Shown: positions 1 through 8,074 of the stretch, piece by piece | Layout: each line of letters starts with the position of its first letter | Numbering within the stretch: position 1 is the first letter of the stretch | Source of the DNA: Devosia naphthalenivorans | GTDB lineage: Bacteria; Pseudomonadota; Alphaproteobacteria; Rhizobiales; Devosiaceae | Direction: 5' to 3' | DNA length: 32,847 bases | Assembly (NCBI RefSeq): GCF_003056355.1 | Contig: NZ_PYVW01000026.1 | Coordinates: 1-32,847, forward strand | Translations under genes and position numbers: made by a program | Notes under the pieces: model-generated | The model's input: the letters and a program-made list of their open reading frames with translations, nothing else | The model's database searches: none | What the model was told of the DNA's origin: nothing

Positions 1-351
1 GCCATCTACGTTCTGATCCATGGCGGAAGCGAAATTCGCGAATCCATTTCCGTGCTTATGGACAGCGCCCCGAAAGGGTTCGACCACGATGGTTTGTTGG
101 CCCACCTTCGATCGGCCGAGGGGGTAGTCGATGTACACCATCTTCATGTTTGGGAAATCAGCGAAGGGCGCACCGCCGTTGAGGTGCATCTTGCCACCGA
201 CAGGAACGATTTGGCATCGGCGACGGACATGAAGGAGACCTTGAAGAAAACGCTGCACGACCTGTTCGATGTGGAGCATGCAACCATCGAAATAGAGCTG
301 GCAGGACGTGTCGATCACAAGGGACAGATCATTGCCGAGGATGATGACTGA
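1..351 (+). CDS. Cation diffusion facilitator (CDF/CzcD-like), C-terminal part only
   Basis: The reading frame is open from the first base of the window and ends at a TGA, so only about the last 116 codons are present. What is seen is the end of the last membrane region followed by a soluble domain with the motif DVHHLHVWEI and a beta strand VEVHLATD, which is the signature of the cytoplasmic C-terminal domain of CDF transporters. Family members export divalent metals such as Zn, Co or Cd from the cytoplasm in exchange for protons, and this domain binds metal and dimerises. An ATG at position 58 is internal, not the true start. The acidic tail (AEDDD) is unremarkable. Substrate metal cannot be told from this fragment. 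Confidence 0.85.
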   Translation, partial: AIYVLIHGGSEIRESISVLMDSAPKGFDHDGLLAHLRSAEGVVDVHHLHVWEISEGRTAVEVHLATDRNDLASATDMKETLKKTLHDLFDVEHATIEIELAGRVDHKGQIIAEDDD

Positions 352-612
352 GCCTCACTGGCGAGTATTCCTCCCTCCTTATGGTCGAAAGGAGCTCAAG
401 GAGACTGCCGATGTTCTTGCTTCCCTTTTGGGGGAACTTTGTTTCGGGATGTCCTTATCACATGACAACAGGCGAAAAATAATCCGGGGAAATGCATTGC
501 GGTACTTCGGACATGGAATGCTTGGGGAGACAACAGACTGGACAAGAAGCTAGAAGAGGGGGGCCGGAAGACCAGGCATTCACGGTCGCGGAGGACGGCG
601 ATTGGCGGATGG

Positions 613-2799
613 TTGCACGAAGCGAAACTGGGCATCCGGGATCTGCTGAGAACGCGGGGGGGACTACTGAAGGCAGCGATCGTTCTGATCGTTGTATTCG
701 CAGCAACACTCGCAGCCGTTCGGTGGCTCCAATACCCGGATGCCGACGTACCGACGATCACCTCGGTGTTTCCTCCCGCAGGTAAAACCGATGTGTTCGG
801 AGACACCAGACTGGTAATTGGCTTTGACCGTCCCTTCCCAGGTGCGCTGGATGCTGTGAGCCTCCGCCTCCGCAACGCGGACGACCAGCGCATCACAGGC
901 GCTTTCGAAGTTCACACCAGCCAGACAGCTGCGATGATGATCCCGAACTCCGAATTGGTTCCGGGCACCTACAACGCCGAAGCCCGGATCGGGCAAGGCG
1001 AAGCCGTTGAGTGGGAGTTCACCGTCTCGGACAACCAGATTCCGGAGCCAGGCCTGGGCGGGCCCATCCTGGTGATAGGGTCGGACTCGGTCGTGTTCGA
1101 CGACTTCTACGCCGAGATCCTCCGTGCAGAAGGTTTGACCAGTTTCACGACCACCGAGGCTGCCAACCTGACCCGTGATATATTGTTTTCGCATCAGGTC
1201 GCCATTTTGGCGGAGCCTGTCCTGGACAACGCCCTGATGCCGATAATCGAGGATTGGCTCGAGAGAGGCGGCAATCTCATTGCGGTGCGACCTTCCGGTG
1301 AACTGGCCGCCCTTTCTGGTTTGATGCCAGCGTCATCCACACTGGATGACGCTTACCTTCGCATCGACACCTCCGCTCCGCCCGGACAGGGATTGGTCGG
1401 CGAAACCATACAATTCCATGGTACGGCAGATATCGTATCGACCACACCTGACATCCGCACCATCGCAACGCTTTTTTCTGACGCTACCAGTTCCGCTATT
1501 GCCCCTGCCCTAACGATACGCCCGATCGGCACAGCCGGTGGAGAGATTGCCGCATTCACTTTCGACCTTGCCCGGTCGGTCGTATTGTTAGGGCAGGGGA
1601 ATCTCGAGTGGGCCGGTCAGGAGCGGGACGGTCTCGATCCCATCCGCCCCAACGATCTGTTCTTCGGCGGCACCGGTGACAATGCGGAGCCGGACTTCGT
1701 CGACTTGAACAAGGTCGCGATTCCGCAGGCCGACGAACAGATGCGCATGCTGTCGAACCTGATCACGCACATGATGCGCGATACTGCGCCGCTTCCCAGA
1801 TTCTGGTACTTTCCGAAAGGCGCCAAGGCCCTGCTGGTCATGGCTGCCGATGACCATGGCACCAGGGATCGCACCAACCAGAGCTTCGACCGGATGCTCG
1901 TGCTTGGCCCCGAGAACTGCGACGTTGCCAATTGGGAATGCGCTCGCGCTACATCCTGGATGGAAAGATCGTCGGGCATGAGCGACAGGCAAGCGGCAGG
2001 ATATGTCGACCAGGGATTCGACATCGGGGGGCATGCCAGTACCCATTGCCACGACTGGTCGGGGTACACGCTCACACGGGCCTTCTTCGAGGATCTTCTC
2101 GATTTCCGGCTCGTATTCCCGAGTGTGCCGCCGCAACAGGGAAGCCGGTTTCACTGCATTGTCTGGAGTGACTACGCCAGCCAGCCTCACATCGAGCGAG
2201 GCTGGGGCATTAGATATGACATGAACTACTACTACTGGCCGAAGGACTGGATCGATGGGCGGGCAGGATTCATGACCGGCTCGGGCCTGCCGATGCGGTT
2301 TTCCGACGAACAAGGGAGGCTGATCGACGTATATCAGCAGGAAACACATCTGGTGGACGAAGTCTTCTCCAGCTCCTTCGAGGCGGTCGAAGCGCTGATC
2401 GACCGGGCGCTGGGACCTGAAGCATATTGTGGAGCGTTCGGCACGCACTATGACTTCCATAATCCCTTCGACGTCCAGTTGATGGACCTGGCCACCGACA
2501 GGGGCGTTCCCCTGGTATCGGCTCAGCAGATGTTGGACTGGACCGACGGTCGCAACGGATCGAACTTTGGCGACGTAAGGTGGGAGGAAAGCACCCTTTC
2601 GTTCGCGGTTCGGACAGACCCGCGTACCGGACGAATGCTCGAGGGCATGCTGCCGCTACAATTTTCTGGTGAAACGTTACAGGAGATCCGGCGGGAAGGC
2701 GAAGCCATTGCATTCCGATCCGAGACGATCAAGGGCATCGGGTACGGGTTCTTCGACGCTGTGACCGGAGCCTACACGGCGACCTATCTTCAGCGTTGA
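613..2799 (+). CDS. Membrane-anchored multidomain protein: Ig-like, ThuA/GATase-like and NodB-like deacetylase regions
   Basis: A 728-residue protein read from a TTG start; a purine-rich GGAGGA lies about 20 bases upstream, so the start is uncertain. Residues about 20-38 form one hydrophobic segment, probably an uncleaved N-terminal anchor. Residues 47-138 resemble a bacterial Ig-like domain (PTITSVFPPAGKTDV). Residues 150-330 look like a ThuA or glutamine-amidotransferase-like fold (GPILVIGSDSVVFDDFY, then WLERGGNLIAVRP). Residues 405-645 resemble a divergent NodB polysaccharide deacetylase: an Asp-Asp-His at 413-415 stands where the metal-binding TFDD motif is expected, and GGHASTHCH at 472-480 fits the HxxxH metal motif. 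A role on cell-surface or extracellular polysaccharide is inferred. It stands apart from the arsenite genes in function. The gene downstream also acts on the envelope. The domain reading is from pattern only. Confidence 0.6.
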   Translation: MHEAKLGIRDLLRTRGGLLKAAIVLIVVFAATLAAVRWLQYPDADVPTITSVFPPAGKTDVFGDTRLVIGFDRPFPGALDAVSLRLRNADDQRITGAFEVHTSQTAAMMIPNSELVPGTYNAEARIGQGEAVEWEFTVSDNQIPEPGLGGPILVIGSDSVVFDDFYAEILRAEGLTSFTTTEAANLTRDILFSHQVAILAEPVLDNALMPIIEDWLERGGNLIAVRPSGELAALSGLMPASSTLDDAYLRIDTSAPPGQGLVGETIQFHGTADIVSTTPDIRTIATLFSDATSSAIAPALTIRPIGTAGGEIAAFTFDLARSVVLLGQGNLEWAGQERDGLDPIRPNDLFFGGTGDNAEPDFVDLNKVAIPQADEQMRMLSNLITHMMRDTAPLPRFWYFPKGAKALLVMAADDHGTRDRTNQSFDRMLVLGPENCDVANWECARATSWMERSSGMSDRQAAGYVDQGFDIGGHASTHCHDWSGYTLTRAFFEDLLDFRLVFPSVPPQQGSRFHCIVWSDYASQPHIERGWGIRYDMNYYYWPKDWIDGRAGFMTGSGLPMRFSDEQGRLIDVYQQETHLVDEVFSSSFEAVEALIDRALGPEAYCGAFGTHYDFHNPFDVQLMDLATDRGVPLVSAQQMLDWTDGRNGSNFGDVRWEESTLSFAVRTDPRTGRMLEGMLPLQFSGETLQEIRREGEAIAFRSETIKGIGYGFFDAVTGAYTATYLQR

Positions 2800-2967
2800 T
2801 TACTGTGGCGGATGTGTACTTCTTCCAGTCTCGACTTTCGAGTGTGTGACATAGGCCAAGTAGCCATATTTGTTGGTACCGATGCCGTATTCACCTCAGA
2901 CCACCGGCGCCACCGGGGTGAACACCAGCCGGTAACCATCGACGCAATAAGATCGGCCAAGCTCAAG

Positions 2968-3762
2968 ATGGACTCCCCGATGCTCAACCGACTCCTGCAT
3001 GCCGTCACCCTGTTCGCTACCGTGCTCCTGGTTGCGGGCTGCAGCCAGTTCGTCGGCGACAACCGCCACAATGTTCCGTTGAACAAGGCAGTGGCCGACC
3101 GCCTGGCCGAAATTGGATCCTCGCCAACAGAGCCGATGATGATCCGGGTCTTCAAGCAATCATCCGAACTCGAGGTCTGGAAGCGCACCAACTCGGGTCG
3201 CTATGCCTTGCTCAAGACCTACCCCATCTGCAAGTGGTCCGGGGCGCTCGGCCCGAAAATCCAGGAAGGCGACTACCAGTCACCAGAAGGTTTCTATGAT
3301 GTCACCCCGGCCCTGATGAATCCGAAGTCTGCCTATTGGCTCTCGTTCAATGTCGGCTTCCCCAACAAGTTCGACCAGGCATGGGGACGCACAGGCACCA
3401 ATTTGATGGTGCATGGCGATTGCCAGTCGGTCGGCTGCTTCGCCATGACCGATGAAGGTATCAAGGAACTCTATGCCTTGGTCCGGGAGTCGTTTCGAGG
3501 CGGAAACCGATCCGTGCAGCTCCAGCTGCTGCCCTTCCGCATGAACGACACCAACATGGCAGCACACGCCTCCAGTCCGCATGCCCCCTTCTGGGCCAAT
3601 TTGAAGCAAGGCACGGACGCCTTCGACGACACCCTGCAGCCACCGGCGTGGGATGTGTGCGAGCGGCGCTACGTCTTCAACCGAACCCAACCAGGCGGGG
3701 TACCGCTTGATCCGAATGGTCCTTGTCCCGTCGGTTCGCTGTCGACCATGGCCGCGCTTTAG
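2968..3762 (+). CDS. L,D-transpeptidase (YkuD/YafK-like) lipoprotein
   Basis: A 264-residue protein. I chose the ATG at 2968 because it gives a clean lipoprotein signal: a short charged start, a hydrophobic stretch (LFATVLLVAGC) and a lipobox ending in Cys25. A second ATG at 2980 would also work. The longer frame from 2812 adds an unlikely leader. The catalytic motif HGDCQSVGCFAM matches the YkuD pattern HGxxx(S)xGC, with the last Cys as nucleophile. Such enzymes cross-link peptidoglycan through 3-3 bonds or attach proteins to it, acting in the periplasm. The YafK subgroup is suggested by the R-V-F-K-x-x-x-E-L-E-V-W strand and the KTYPICKWSG stretch. The gene lies 168 bases after its neighbour on the same strand and need not share a transcript with it. 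Confidence 0.8.
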   Translation: MDSPMLNRLLHAVTLFATVLLVAGCSQFVGDNRHNVPLNKAVADRLAEIGSSPTEPMMIRVFKQSSELEVWKRTNSGRYALLKTYPICKWSGALGPKIQEGDYQSPEGFYDVTPALMNPKSAYWLSFNVGFPNKFDQAWGRTGTNLMVHGDCQSVGCFAMTDEGIKELYALVRESFRGGNRSVQLQLLPFRMNDTNMAAHASSPHAPFWANLKQGTDAFDDTLQPPAWDVCERRYVFNRTQPGGVPLDPNGPCPVGSLSTMAAL

Positions 3763-4122
3763 GAGGTCCTACCGGCCCCACCGGTAAGATTCGAGCTTCC
3801 TCCTGCGAACATTTTCACTTCCGGATGCCGTGATGGTGGGCAGCCGATTGGGACTAACAACGGCAATGTGTCGTCGCACCACCATACCGCCTTTCACCGT
3901 TTAGTTAGGTGCGGTCTGTGCAGGCAGCTCGAGCGAAGTTTAGTTGTTCCATAAAACTCGCCGTTTACCTGTAAGAGTAAGCCCTGACGGGCCGGAAACG
4001 GTGTAACGCGGCGTCGTTGGGGGCCGAGTGTTTTGTTGACGACTATTTGTAGACTGAAGCTTCACCAGCATTGTTCTGCTAACCAAAGACACTTACTGAA
4101 GGCGCTGCCTATTAGCCGAAAC
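3763..4122. other. Intergenic region, no gene seen
   Basis: About 360 bases between the L,D-transpeptidase and modB, whose 3' ends face each other. A 6-bp perfect stem (TACCGG / CCGGTA, 3770-3775 and 3781-3786) with a 5-base loop lies just after the transpeptidase stop. It lacks a following T-run, so it is at best a weak terminator. I saw no coding frame with a ribosome site and no remnant of modC, which might have been expected after modB. Confidence 0.5.
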
Positions 4123-4800
4123 CTACTGACGAGCACCTATCCGTTGAATCTGCATCGCCGTCGTAACAACAACATACGCAAACAGCACCATTCCAGCAGA
4201 TACGATATGGGCCTCGACCCATTGCCCGCGTTCGATGAAGTCGTAGATCGCGATTGACAGGACCTTTGTCTCTCCGGGAATGTTGCCTCCTATCATTAGC
4301 ACGACCCCGAACTCCCCTAGCGTGTGGGCGAATGTCATGATCGCACCTGACATAAACCCGGGCAGAGCCAAGGGCACTGCTATTCTCCAGAAGATGCGAT
4401 TGTTCGACGCCCCAAGGGTAGCGCCAGCCTCCAACGGCTCTCTGCCAATGGCTTTAAACGCCATACGAAGGGGCAAGACCATAAAGGGCAGTGAATAGAC
4501 CATCGATCCGATCACCAATCCTTCAAAGCTAAAGGCCAGAGTTCGCGCACCCCACAAGGATGCCAGCTGTCCCCCTGGCCCGAATGGTCCCAGGGCGACC
4601 AACAAGTAGAAGCCGAGAACAGTCGGCGGCAACACTAGCGGCAGGGAAACGACTGCCGTCACGATGTCTCTCCAGCGCCCTTGCGATTTGGCGATCCACC
4701 ATGCCAATGCGGTACCAACTGGCAAGAGCAAGAGGGTCGTTATGCCGGCAAGCAGCATTGTCAGGAGGAGCGGCGTAAGAACAGCCCCCACGTTCACCAA
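4123..4800 (-). CDS. modB: Molybdate ABC transporter permease ModB
   Basis: A 225-residue, strongly hydrophobic protein with five or so membrane segments and the permease EAA loop (EPLEAGATLGASNNRIFWRIAVPLALPG at about residues 121-148), which contacts the ATPase. Typical ModB landmarks are SLPLVLPPTVLGFYLL near residue 55 and AHTLGEFGVVLMIGGNIPG near residue 160. It would form the membrane channel for molybdate, needed for the molybdopterin enzyme AioA. The start is TTG at 4800 or GTG at 4797. AAAGG lies 5 bases before the GTG, which favours it slightly. No modA or modC is found beside it, so it must work with a binding protein and ATPase encoded elsewhere or be a remnant. It follows the cytochrome c gene on the same strand after about 100 bases. 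Confidence 0.85.
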   Translation of the reverse strand: MVNVGAVLTPLLLTMLLAGITTLLLLPVGTALAWWIAKSQGRWRDIVTAVVSLPLVLPPTVLGFYLLVALGPFGPGGQLASLWGARTLAFSFEGLVIGSMVYSLPFMVLPLRMAFKAIGREPLEAGATLGASNNRIFWRIAVPLALPGFMSGAIMTFAHTLGEFGVVLMIGGNIPGETKVLSIAIYDFIERGQWVEAHIVSAGMVLFAYVVVTTAMQIQRIGARQ

Positions 4801-4883
4801 TGCCTTTCTAATGTCCTTGCGCCATAGCCAAAATAAGCGACGATCCGGCGATGACGCTCACCGTGGATGAGCATTGGACGTCG

Positions 4884-4898
4884 TTCCAACTTTTGGAA
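4884..4898 (-). terminator. Short hairpin after the cytochrome c gene
   Basis: A perfect 6-bp inverted repeat TTCCAA-CTT-TTGGAA lies 5 bases past the cytochrome c stop. The stem is A/T-rich with no run of T after it, so it is a possible transcript-stabilising or attenuating hairpin rather than a clear terminator. It may partly separate modB from the cytochrome transcript. Confidence 0.3.
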
Positions 4899-4903
4899 TC
4901 GGA

Positions 4904-5293
4904 CTATTGGGCGAGCGAGCCATCTTCCTCGAACTGGGCAAGGTAAGCGATCACGTTTGCGACTTCCTCATCGGATTTGAGCCCGGGGAAATTCATCTTC
5001 GTGCCCGGAACAACGACCTTAGGTGCCTTGAGGAACTCGGACAGGGTTTCGGTATCCCACGCAAGTCCCGACTCCTGCATGGCTGACGAGTATCTGAAGC
5101 CTTCGATTGTTCCGGCAGACCGATCTACCACCCCGTTGAGAACTGGACCGAGCTTGTTCTTCGCGTTTTCACCCACGGCATGACAGGCCATGCACTTGTT
5201 GAAGACTTTCTTCCCGGCCTCTAGGTCCTGAGCTTGAGACGAGGTCGAGAGTGCCAGCACGGCAGCCGTAGCGAAGAAAATTTGCGACTTCAT
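4904..5293 (-). CDS. Periplasmic class I cytochrome c, likely AioBA electron acceptor
   Basis: A 129-residue protein. The ATG at 5293 has AAGGGATGG a few bases upstream and opens directly into a cleavable signal peptide ending SSQAQ before DLEAGKK; the longer frame from 5371 adds a non-signal leader and is not chosen. The mature part has one haem c site, CMACH (Cys34, Cys37, His38), and an axial-Met region GTKMNFPG. It ends with the helix VANVIAYLAQF typical of cytochrome c/c552. In known aio clusters a small cytochrome c takes electrons from the Rieske subunit AioB and passes them to a terminal oxidase. That role is inferred here from the location and, more strongly, from a sigma-54 promoter and operator pair shared with aioB. 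The predicted leader is long, about 120 bases. Confidence 0.9.
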   Translation of the reverse strand: MKSQIFFATAAVLALSTSSQAQDLEAGKKVFNKCMACHAVGENAKNKLGPVLNGVVDRSAGTIEGFRYSSAMQESGLAWDTETLSEFLKAPKVVVPGTKMNFPGLKSDEEVANVIAYLAQFEEDGSLAQ

Positions 5294-5423
5294 ATTCCAT
5301 CCCTTAGTCATGCGTTCAGCGAAGCTTTCGTGTGGTACCAAGCTCAGCCAAGCCCAGAGTGATCTGGCCAAACCTCGCTCGAACTACGTACAAGCAGCTG
5401 CGCCTTTCGGCTCAGGATGTTGG

Positions 5424-5440
5424 TTGCAAAGAGCGTGCCA
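5424..5440 (-). promoter_or_regulatory. Sigma-54 promoter of the cytochrome c gene
   Basis: Read on the minus strand the sequence is TGGCACGCTCTTTGCAA, an exact match to the -24/-12 consensus TGGCACG-N4-TTGCA. Transcription would start near 5414, leaving about 120 bases of leader before the cytochrome ATG. The operator-like palindromes at 5493-5539 sit upstream, where an NtrC-family activator such as AioR would bind. Confidence 0.85.
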
Positions 5441-5492
5441 TTCCTCCCGCCTATATGGATGAACGCTTTTGCTGCATCTAAGTACAAAGGGG

Positions 5493-5510
5493 AGTTCGGT
5501 TATCCGCACG
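5493..5510. promoter_or_regulatory. Putative AioR operator, degenerate promoter-proximal copy
   Basis: AGTTCG-GTTATC-CGCACG matches the palindrome CGTTCG-N6-CGAACG at 10 of 12 fixed positions. Its centre is 29 bp from that of the perfect copy at 5522-5539 and 63 bp upstream of the -24 GG of the cytochrome c promoter. The same arrangement occurs before aioB. Confidence 0.55.
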
Positions 5511-5521
5511 GCGGAGACTAA

Positions 5522-5539
5522 CGTTCGAAAGTCCGAACG
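5522..5539. promoter_or_regulatory. Putative AioR operator, perfect promoter-distal copy
   Basis: CGTTCG-AAAGTC-CGAACG is a perfect 6+6 palindrome with a 6-base spacer. It lies about 117 bp upstream of the predicted cytochrome c transcription start, a usual distance for an enhancer of a sigma-54 activator. The identical half-sites occur at 14812-14829 before aioB. It also lies 135 bp upstream of the divergent moeB start, but I found no convincing sigma-54 promoter facing moeB. Confidence 0.7.
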
Positions 5540-5673
5540 CACCTTAACCTCGCATCCAGCGGTTGCTCTGATAACATGCAAACCGTCGGCGGCCTGGACG
5601 GGAAGCCGGAACCAAGCATCGGGAGCCGAAGTGCCTCCAAGCCCACGTATGCTGAACCCTGGAGTGTCGTTTG

Positions 5674-6402
5674 ATGACCCAAGTACTGTCGCCTGACGAG
5701 ACCAGGCGTTACGCACGCCATCTGGTGCTTAAGGGGGTGGGTGGTTCAGGCCAGCAGCGTATAAAGGCTGCCAAAGTGTTGGTAATCGGGGCCGGGGGGC
5801 TCGGCAGCCCAGTTGTTGCCTATTTGGGCGCTGCCGGCGTCGGCACGATCGGCATTATCGACGATGACGCAGTGGCGATTTCAAACTTGCAACGGCAGGT
5901 CATCCATTCGGTAGATCAAGTCGGCCGGCCCAAGACTGAAAGCGCCAAGGACTTTCTCGCGGCCCTTAACCCGCACGTGGCTGTCAAAACCTACGAAGAC
6001 CGCTTCGCCCACTCGAATGCCCAGGATATCGTCCGCGACTACGACATCCTGATTGATGGCTCCGACAACTTTGCAACCAGGGTCATAAGCGCCGATGCAT
6101 CAGAGCAATTGAGCAAACCGCTGGTCTTCGGGGCTGTGTCGATGTTCGACGGTCAGGTCACGGTCTTCTTACCCGGGCCGGATCACCCGAAGTTCCGGGA
6201 CCTGTATCCCGTTCACCCGAGCCAAGATGACTTGCCCTCGTGCGAGGCAACTGGAGTCATTGGTGCGTTGACCGGCGTAATCGGCACGCTGATGGCGATG
6301 GAGGCGATCAAGTTGATCACCGGCGTGGGCGAAAGCCTGGTTGGACGGCTCCTCGTCTACAATGGGAAAGACGCCCGATTTAACGAGCTTCGCTATGGCT
6401 GA
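5674..6402 (+). CDS. moeB: MoeB, MoaD-adenylating E1-like enzyme
   Basis: A 242-residue ThiF/HesA/MoeB family protein that would activate the C-terminal glycine of MoaD by adenylation, so that sulfur can be loaded for molybdopterin synthase. The ATG at 5674 is preceded by GGAG nine bases upstream; a TTG at 5671 is the alternative. The nucleotide-binding loop IGAGGLGSPVVAYL is at about residues 40-53, followed by the DDDAVAISNLQRQ acid/Arg motif and the DGSDNFATR segment. The conserved Cys is in DLPSCEATGVIG. This is the only cysteine: the two CxxC zinc pairs of E. coli MoeB are absent. The gene runs convergently with moaC and overlaps its 3' end by 10 bp, and lies divergent from the cytochrome c gene. 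HesA-like or ThiF-like alternatives are less likely given the moa context. Confidence 0.85.
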   Translation: MTQVLSPDETRRYARHLVLKGVGGSGQQRIKAAKVLVIGAGGLGSPVVAYLGAAGVGTIGIIDDDAVAISNLQRQVIHSVDQVGRPKTESAKDFLAALNPHVAVKTYEDRFAHSNAQDIVRDYDILIDGSDNFATRVISADASEQLSKPLVFGAVSMFDGQVTVFLPGPDHPKFRDLYPVHPSQDDLPSCEATGVIGALTGVIGTLMAMEAIKLITGVGESLVGRLLVYNGKDARFNELRYG

Positions 6403-6890
6403 CGCTGCGTCGAGCTCCGCCGGAACTCGCCCGACTTGCCCCCGCTTTTTTCCTCTAGCTGAACTCTCACGATGCTCATCTCCCTGTCGATCGCCTTAGC
6501 CATATCGTAGATGATCAGCGCCGCCACTGTGACCGCCGTCATTGCCTCCATTTCAATGCCCGTTCGGTCTGTCGTTTCTGCAGTTGCCGTGATCGTCAGC
6601 GTGCGGCCATCCTTCTCGGGAACAATTTCGATCTCCACCCGGGTCAATGGAATCGGGTGGCACAAGGGGATGAGCTCAGCCGTCTTTTTGGCAGCCATGA
6701 TGCCTGCCACCCTGGCCACTGCCAAAGCATCGCCCTTCTTAAGCTGCCCGCCCGTGATCGCTGAGATAGTCTGGGGTTGGCCCTCTATCGCCGCTGTCGC
6801 CACCGCTTTCCTTCGTGTGACTGGCTTGTCTCCGACGTCCACCATACGGGCATGGCCGTTATCGTCCAGATGTGTCAGACCGTCTTTCAT
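6393..6890 (-). CDS. moaC: MoaC, cyclic pyranopterin monophosphate synthase
   Basis: A 165-residue protein that works with MoaA to turn GTP into cyclic pyranopterin monophosphate, the first step of molybdenum cofactor synthesis. The ATG at 6890 has AGGAAA upstream and opens with the usual MoaC start, THLDDNGHARMVDVGDKPVTRR. The family blocks KTAELIPLCHPIPLTRVEIEI, TDRTGIEMEAMTAVTVAAL and IYDMAKAIDREMSI are all present and in order, including the conserved His and Asp residues. The C-terminal tail is slightly long and polar. It is the last gene of the minus-strand unit that starts at aioB, 10 bases after the end of the broken HNH gene, and converges on moeB. Confidence 0.95.
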   Translation of the reverse strand: MKDGLTHLDDNGHARMVDVGDKPVTRRKAVATAAIEGQPQTISAITGGQLKKGDALAVARVAGIMAAKKTAELIPLCHPIPLTRVEIEIVPEKDGRTLTITATAETTDRTGIEMEAMTAVTVAALIIYDMAKAIDREMSIVRVQLEEKSGGKSGEFRRSSTQRQP

Positions 6891-6900
6891 TAAGGATTTC

Positions 6901-8015
6901 CTATTCAGTTCTCGCTCCACGCTTGGGCGCCTGCCGTTGTGCAGCAGCCCGGTTCCGTGGCAAAAGCCCATTCCAAGCCGCAGCATCTGCGGTTTCAAGC
7001 ACCGTCTTGCTCGTCATTCGTCGCTTCTGCCCTAACGGAAGCAGCGGTATGGTGAATACGCACGGTACATCGTGCCCATGATTGATCGCGGCATTGAACA
7101 GTTTGCGGCTGTCATAGTTCAAGTCGATCACCGCAATCCCAGCATCGCCACCAAATAGGGATATGGTCGCCGTAGTGGTCCTTCCCTGCGGGAAAACGGC
7201 CATAACGTGCTGATCTGGAGAAACGCCCACGATTTTGCGGATATTCTCGGCATCTCGAAGTGCAACGAGCCGGCTACTCGCGGCGGTTTGGTATGTCCAG
7301 GTCTGGCAAACAATGCGGTACGCAACGAGTGGCCGCCGGCAACGAACGTCCATTCAGGTCCAAGCACCCTATGACCAAGCCCAATTGCTATCTTCAAGAC
7401 CAGCCTTGCGACAGCGAAGTCGTATTCACGCATGTTGAAGATGACCCGCCCGTGGAACTCCTTCGCGTCCGCCCGATCAGCCAAGGCTAAGGCGATCTCG
7501 ATGTCCTCCTCATCCGCGATGGTCCCGTCACGGGTAAGCAGTTGCAGATTTTTCTTCCTGGCTTGGTTCAGTCGAGCTTTCAGAAGAAACCGTACCCGAT
7601 CCTCGGTAGAGGCAACGGAAATGATATTGCCTCGGACCTCCTGTTCGTTCTTGAACTGAAAACCCAAGGATCCATCGGGATTGATGTCGAGCAGAGCCTC
7701 CGATTGCACGTCAGTGAAATCGCCGGTCAGCCTTATGGACGGCAGCACTGGCCTATTGCCTCGAAGCTGATAGCGATGCCGCAGCATCATAAAAAGGAAA
7801 GACGAAGCGACCTCACCATCGATCTCGTTCCCAGCGCGGGCATTCGCTTCTGCGGATACGTCCTTGGTCGTGAAGTCGTCAGAACCGCCCAAGGACAGAG
7901 GTATGATGTGCTCGAGGCTTGGCCTGAGCAACGGATCGGCGAAATTGAAATCCTTGCCGGTGTAGATGCAACGGGGCCGTAAGAACGCACGGCTATCAGA
8001 CGCTTTGGTGGACAT
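6901..8015 (-). pseudogene. HNH-nuclease-like gene with a frameshift, embedded in the moa operon
   Basis: The ATG at 8015 has GGGAGG nine bases upstream. The first frame runs to a stop at 7128 and begins with a zinc/HNH-like region: CIYTGKDF, then LEHIIPLSLGGSDDF and VSAEANARAGNE, which fits an HNH endonuclease core (His of HIIP, Asn of ANARAG). From about 7350 to 7300 its sequence turns into low-complexity Arg/Pro-rich protein. The -1 frame at the same place reads as ordinary protein (IVGVSPDQHVMAVFPQGRTT, then IAVIDLNYDSRKLFNAAI) and ends at 6901, exactly 10 bases before moaC. This implies one gene of about 370 codons broken by a single-base change between about 7290 and 7350, or a sequencing error. 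Its role is unknown. It lies between moaE (59-base gap) and moaC. Confidence 0.65.
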
Positions 8016-8074
8016 GCGGATCGGCCTCCCTGGTCCTACGGCACGTAGACGGTTCTTTCCGTACAGCAAAGCGC

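Noticed and set aside
3770..3786. Hairpin after the L,D-transpeptidase as a rho-independent terminator
   Set aside because: Short stem and no T-run, so it is only mentioned within the intergenic entry.
5294..5371. Upstream extension of the cytochrome c frame
   Set aside because: It would bury the signal peptide; AAGGGATGG precedes the ATG at 5293.
5384..5716. Minus-strand frame of 110 codons between the cytochrome c gene and moeB
   Set aside because: It runs through the sigma-54 promoter and both operator copies, has no ribosome site and gives an unlikely protein.
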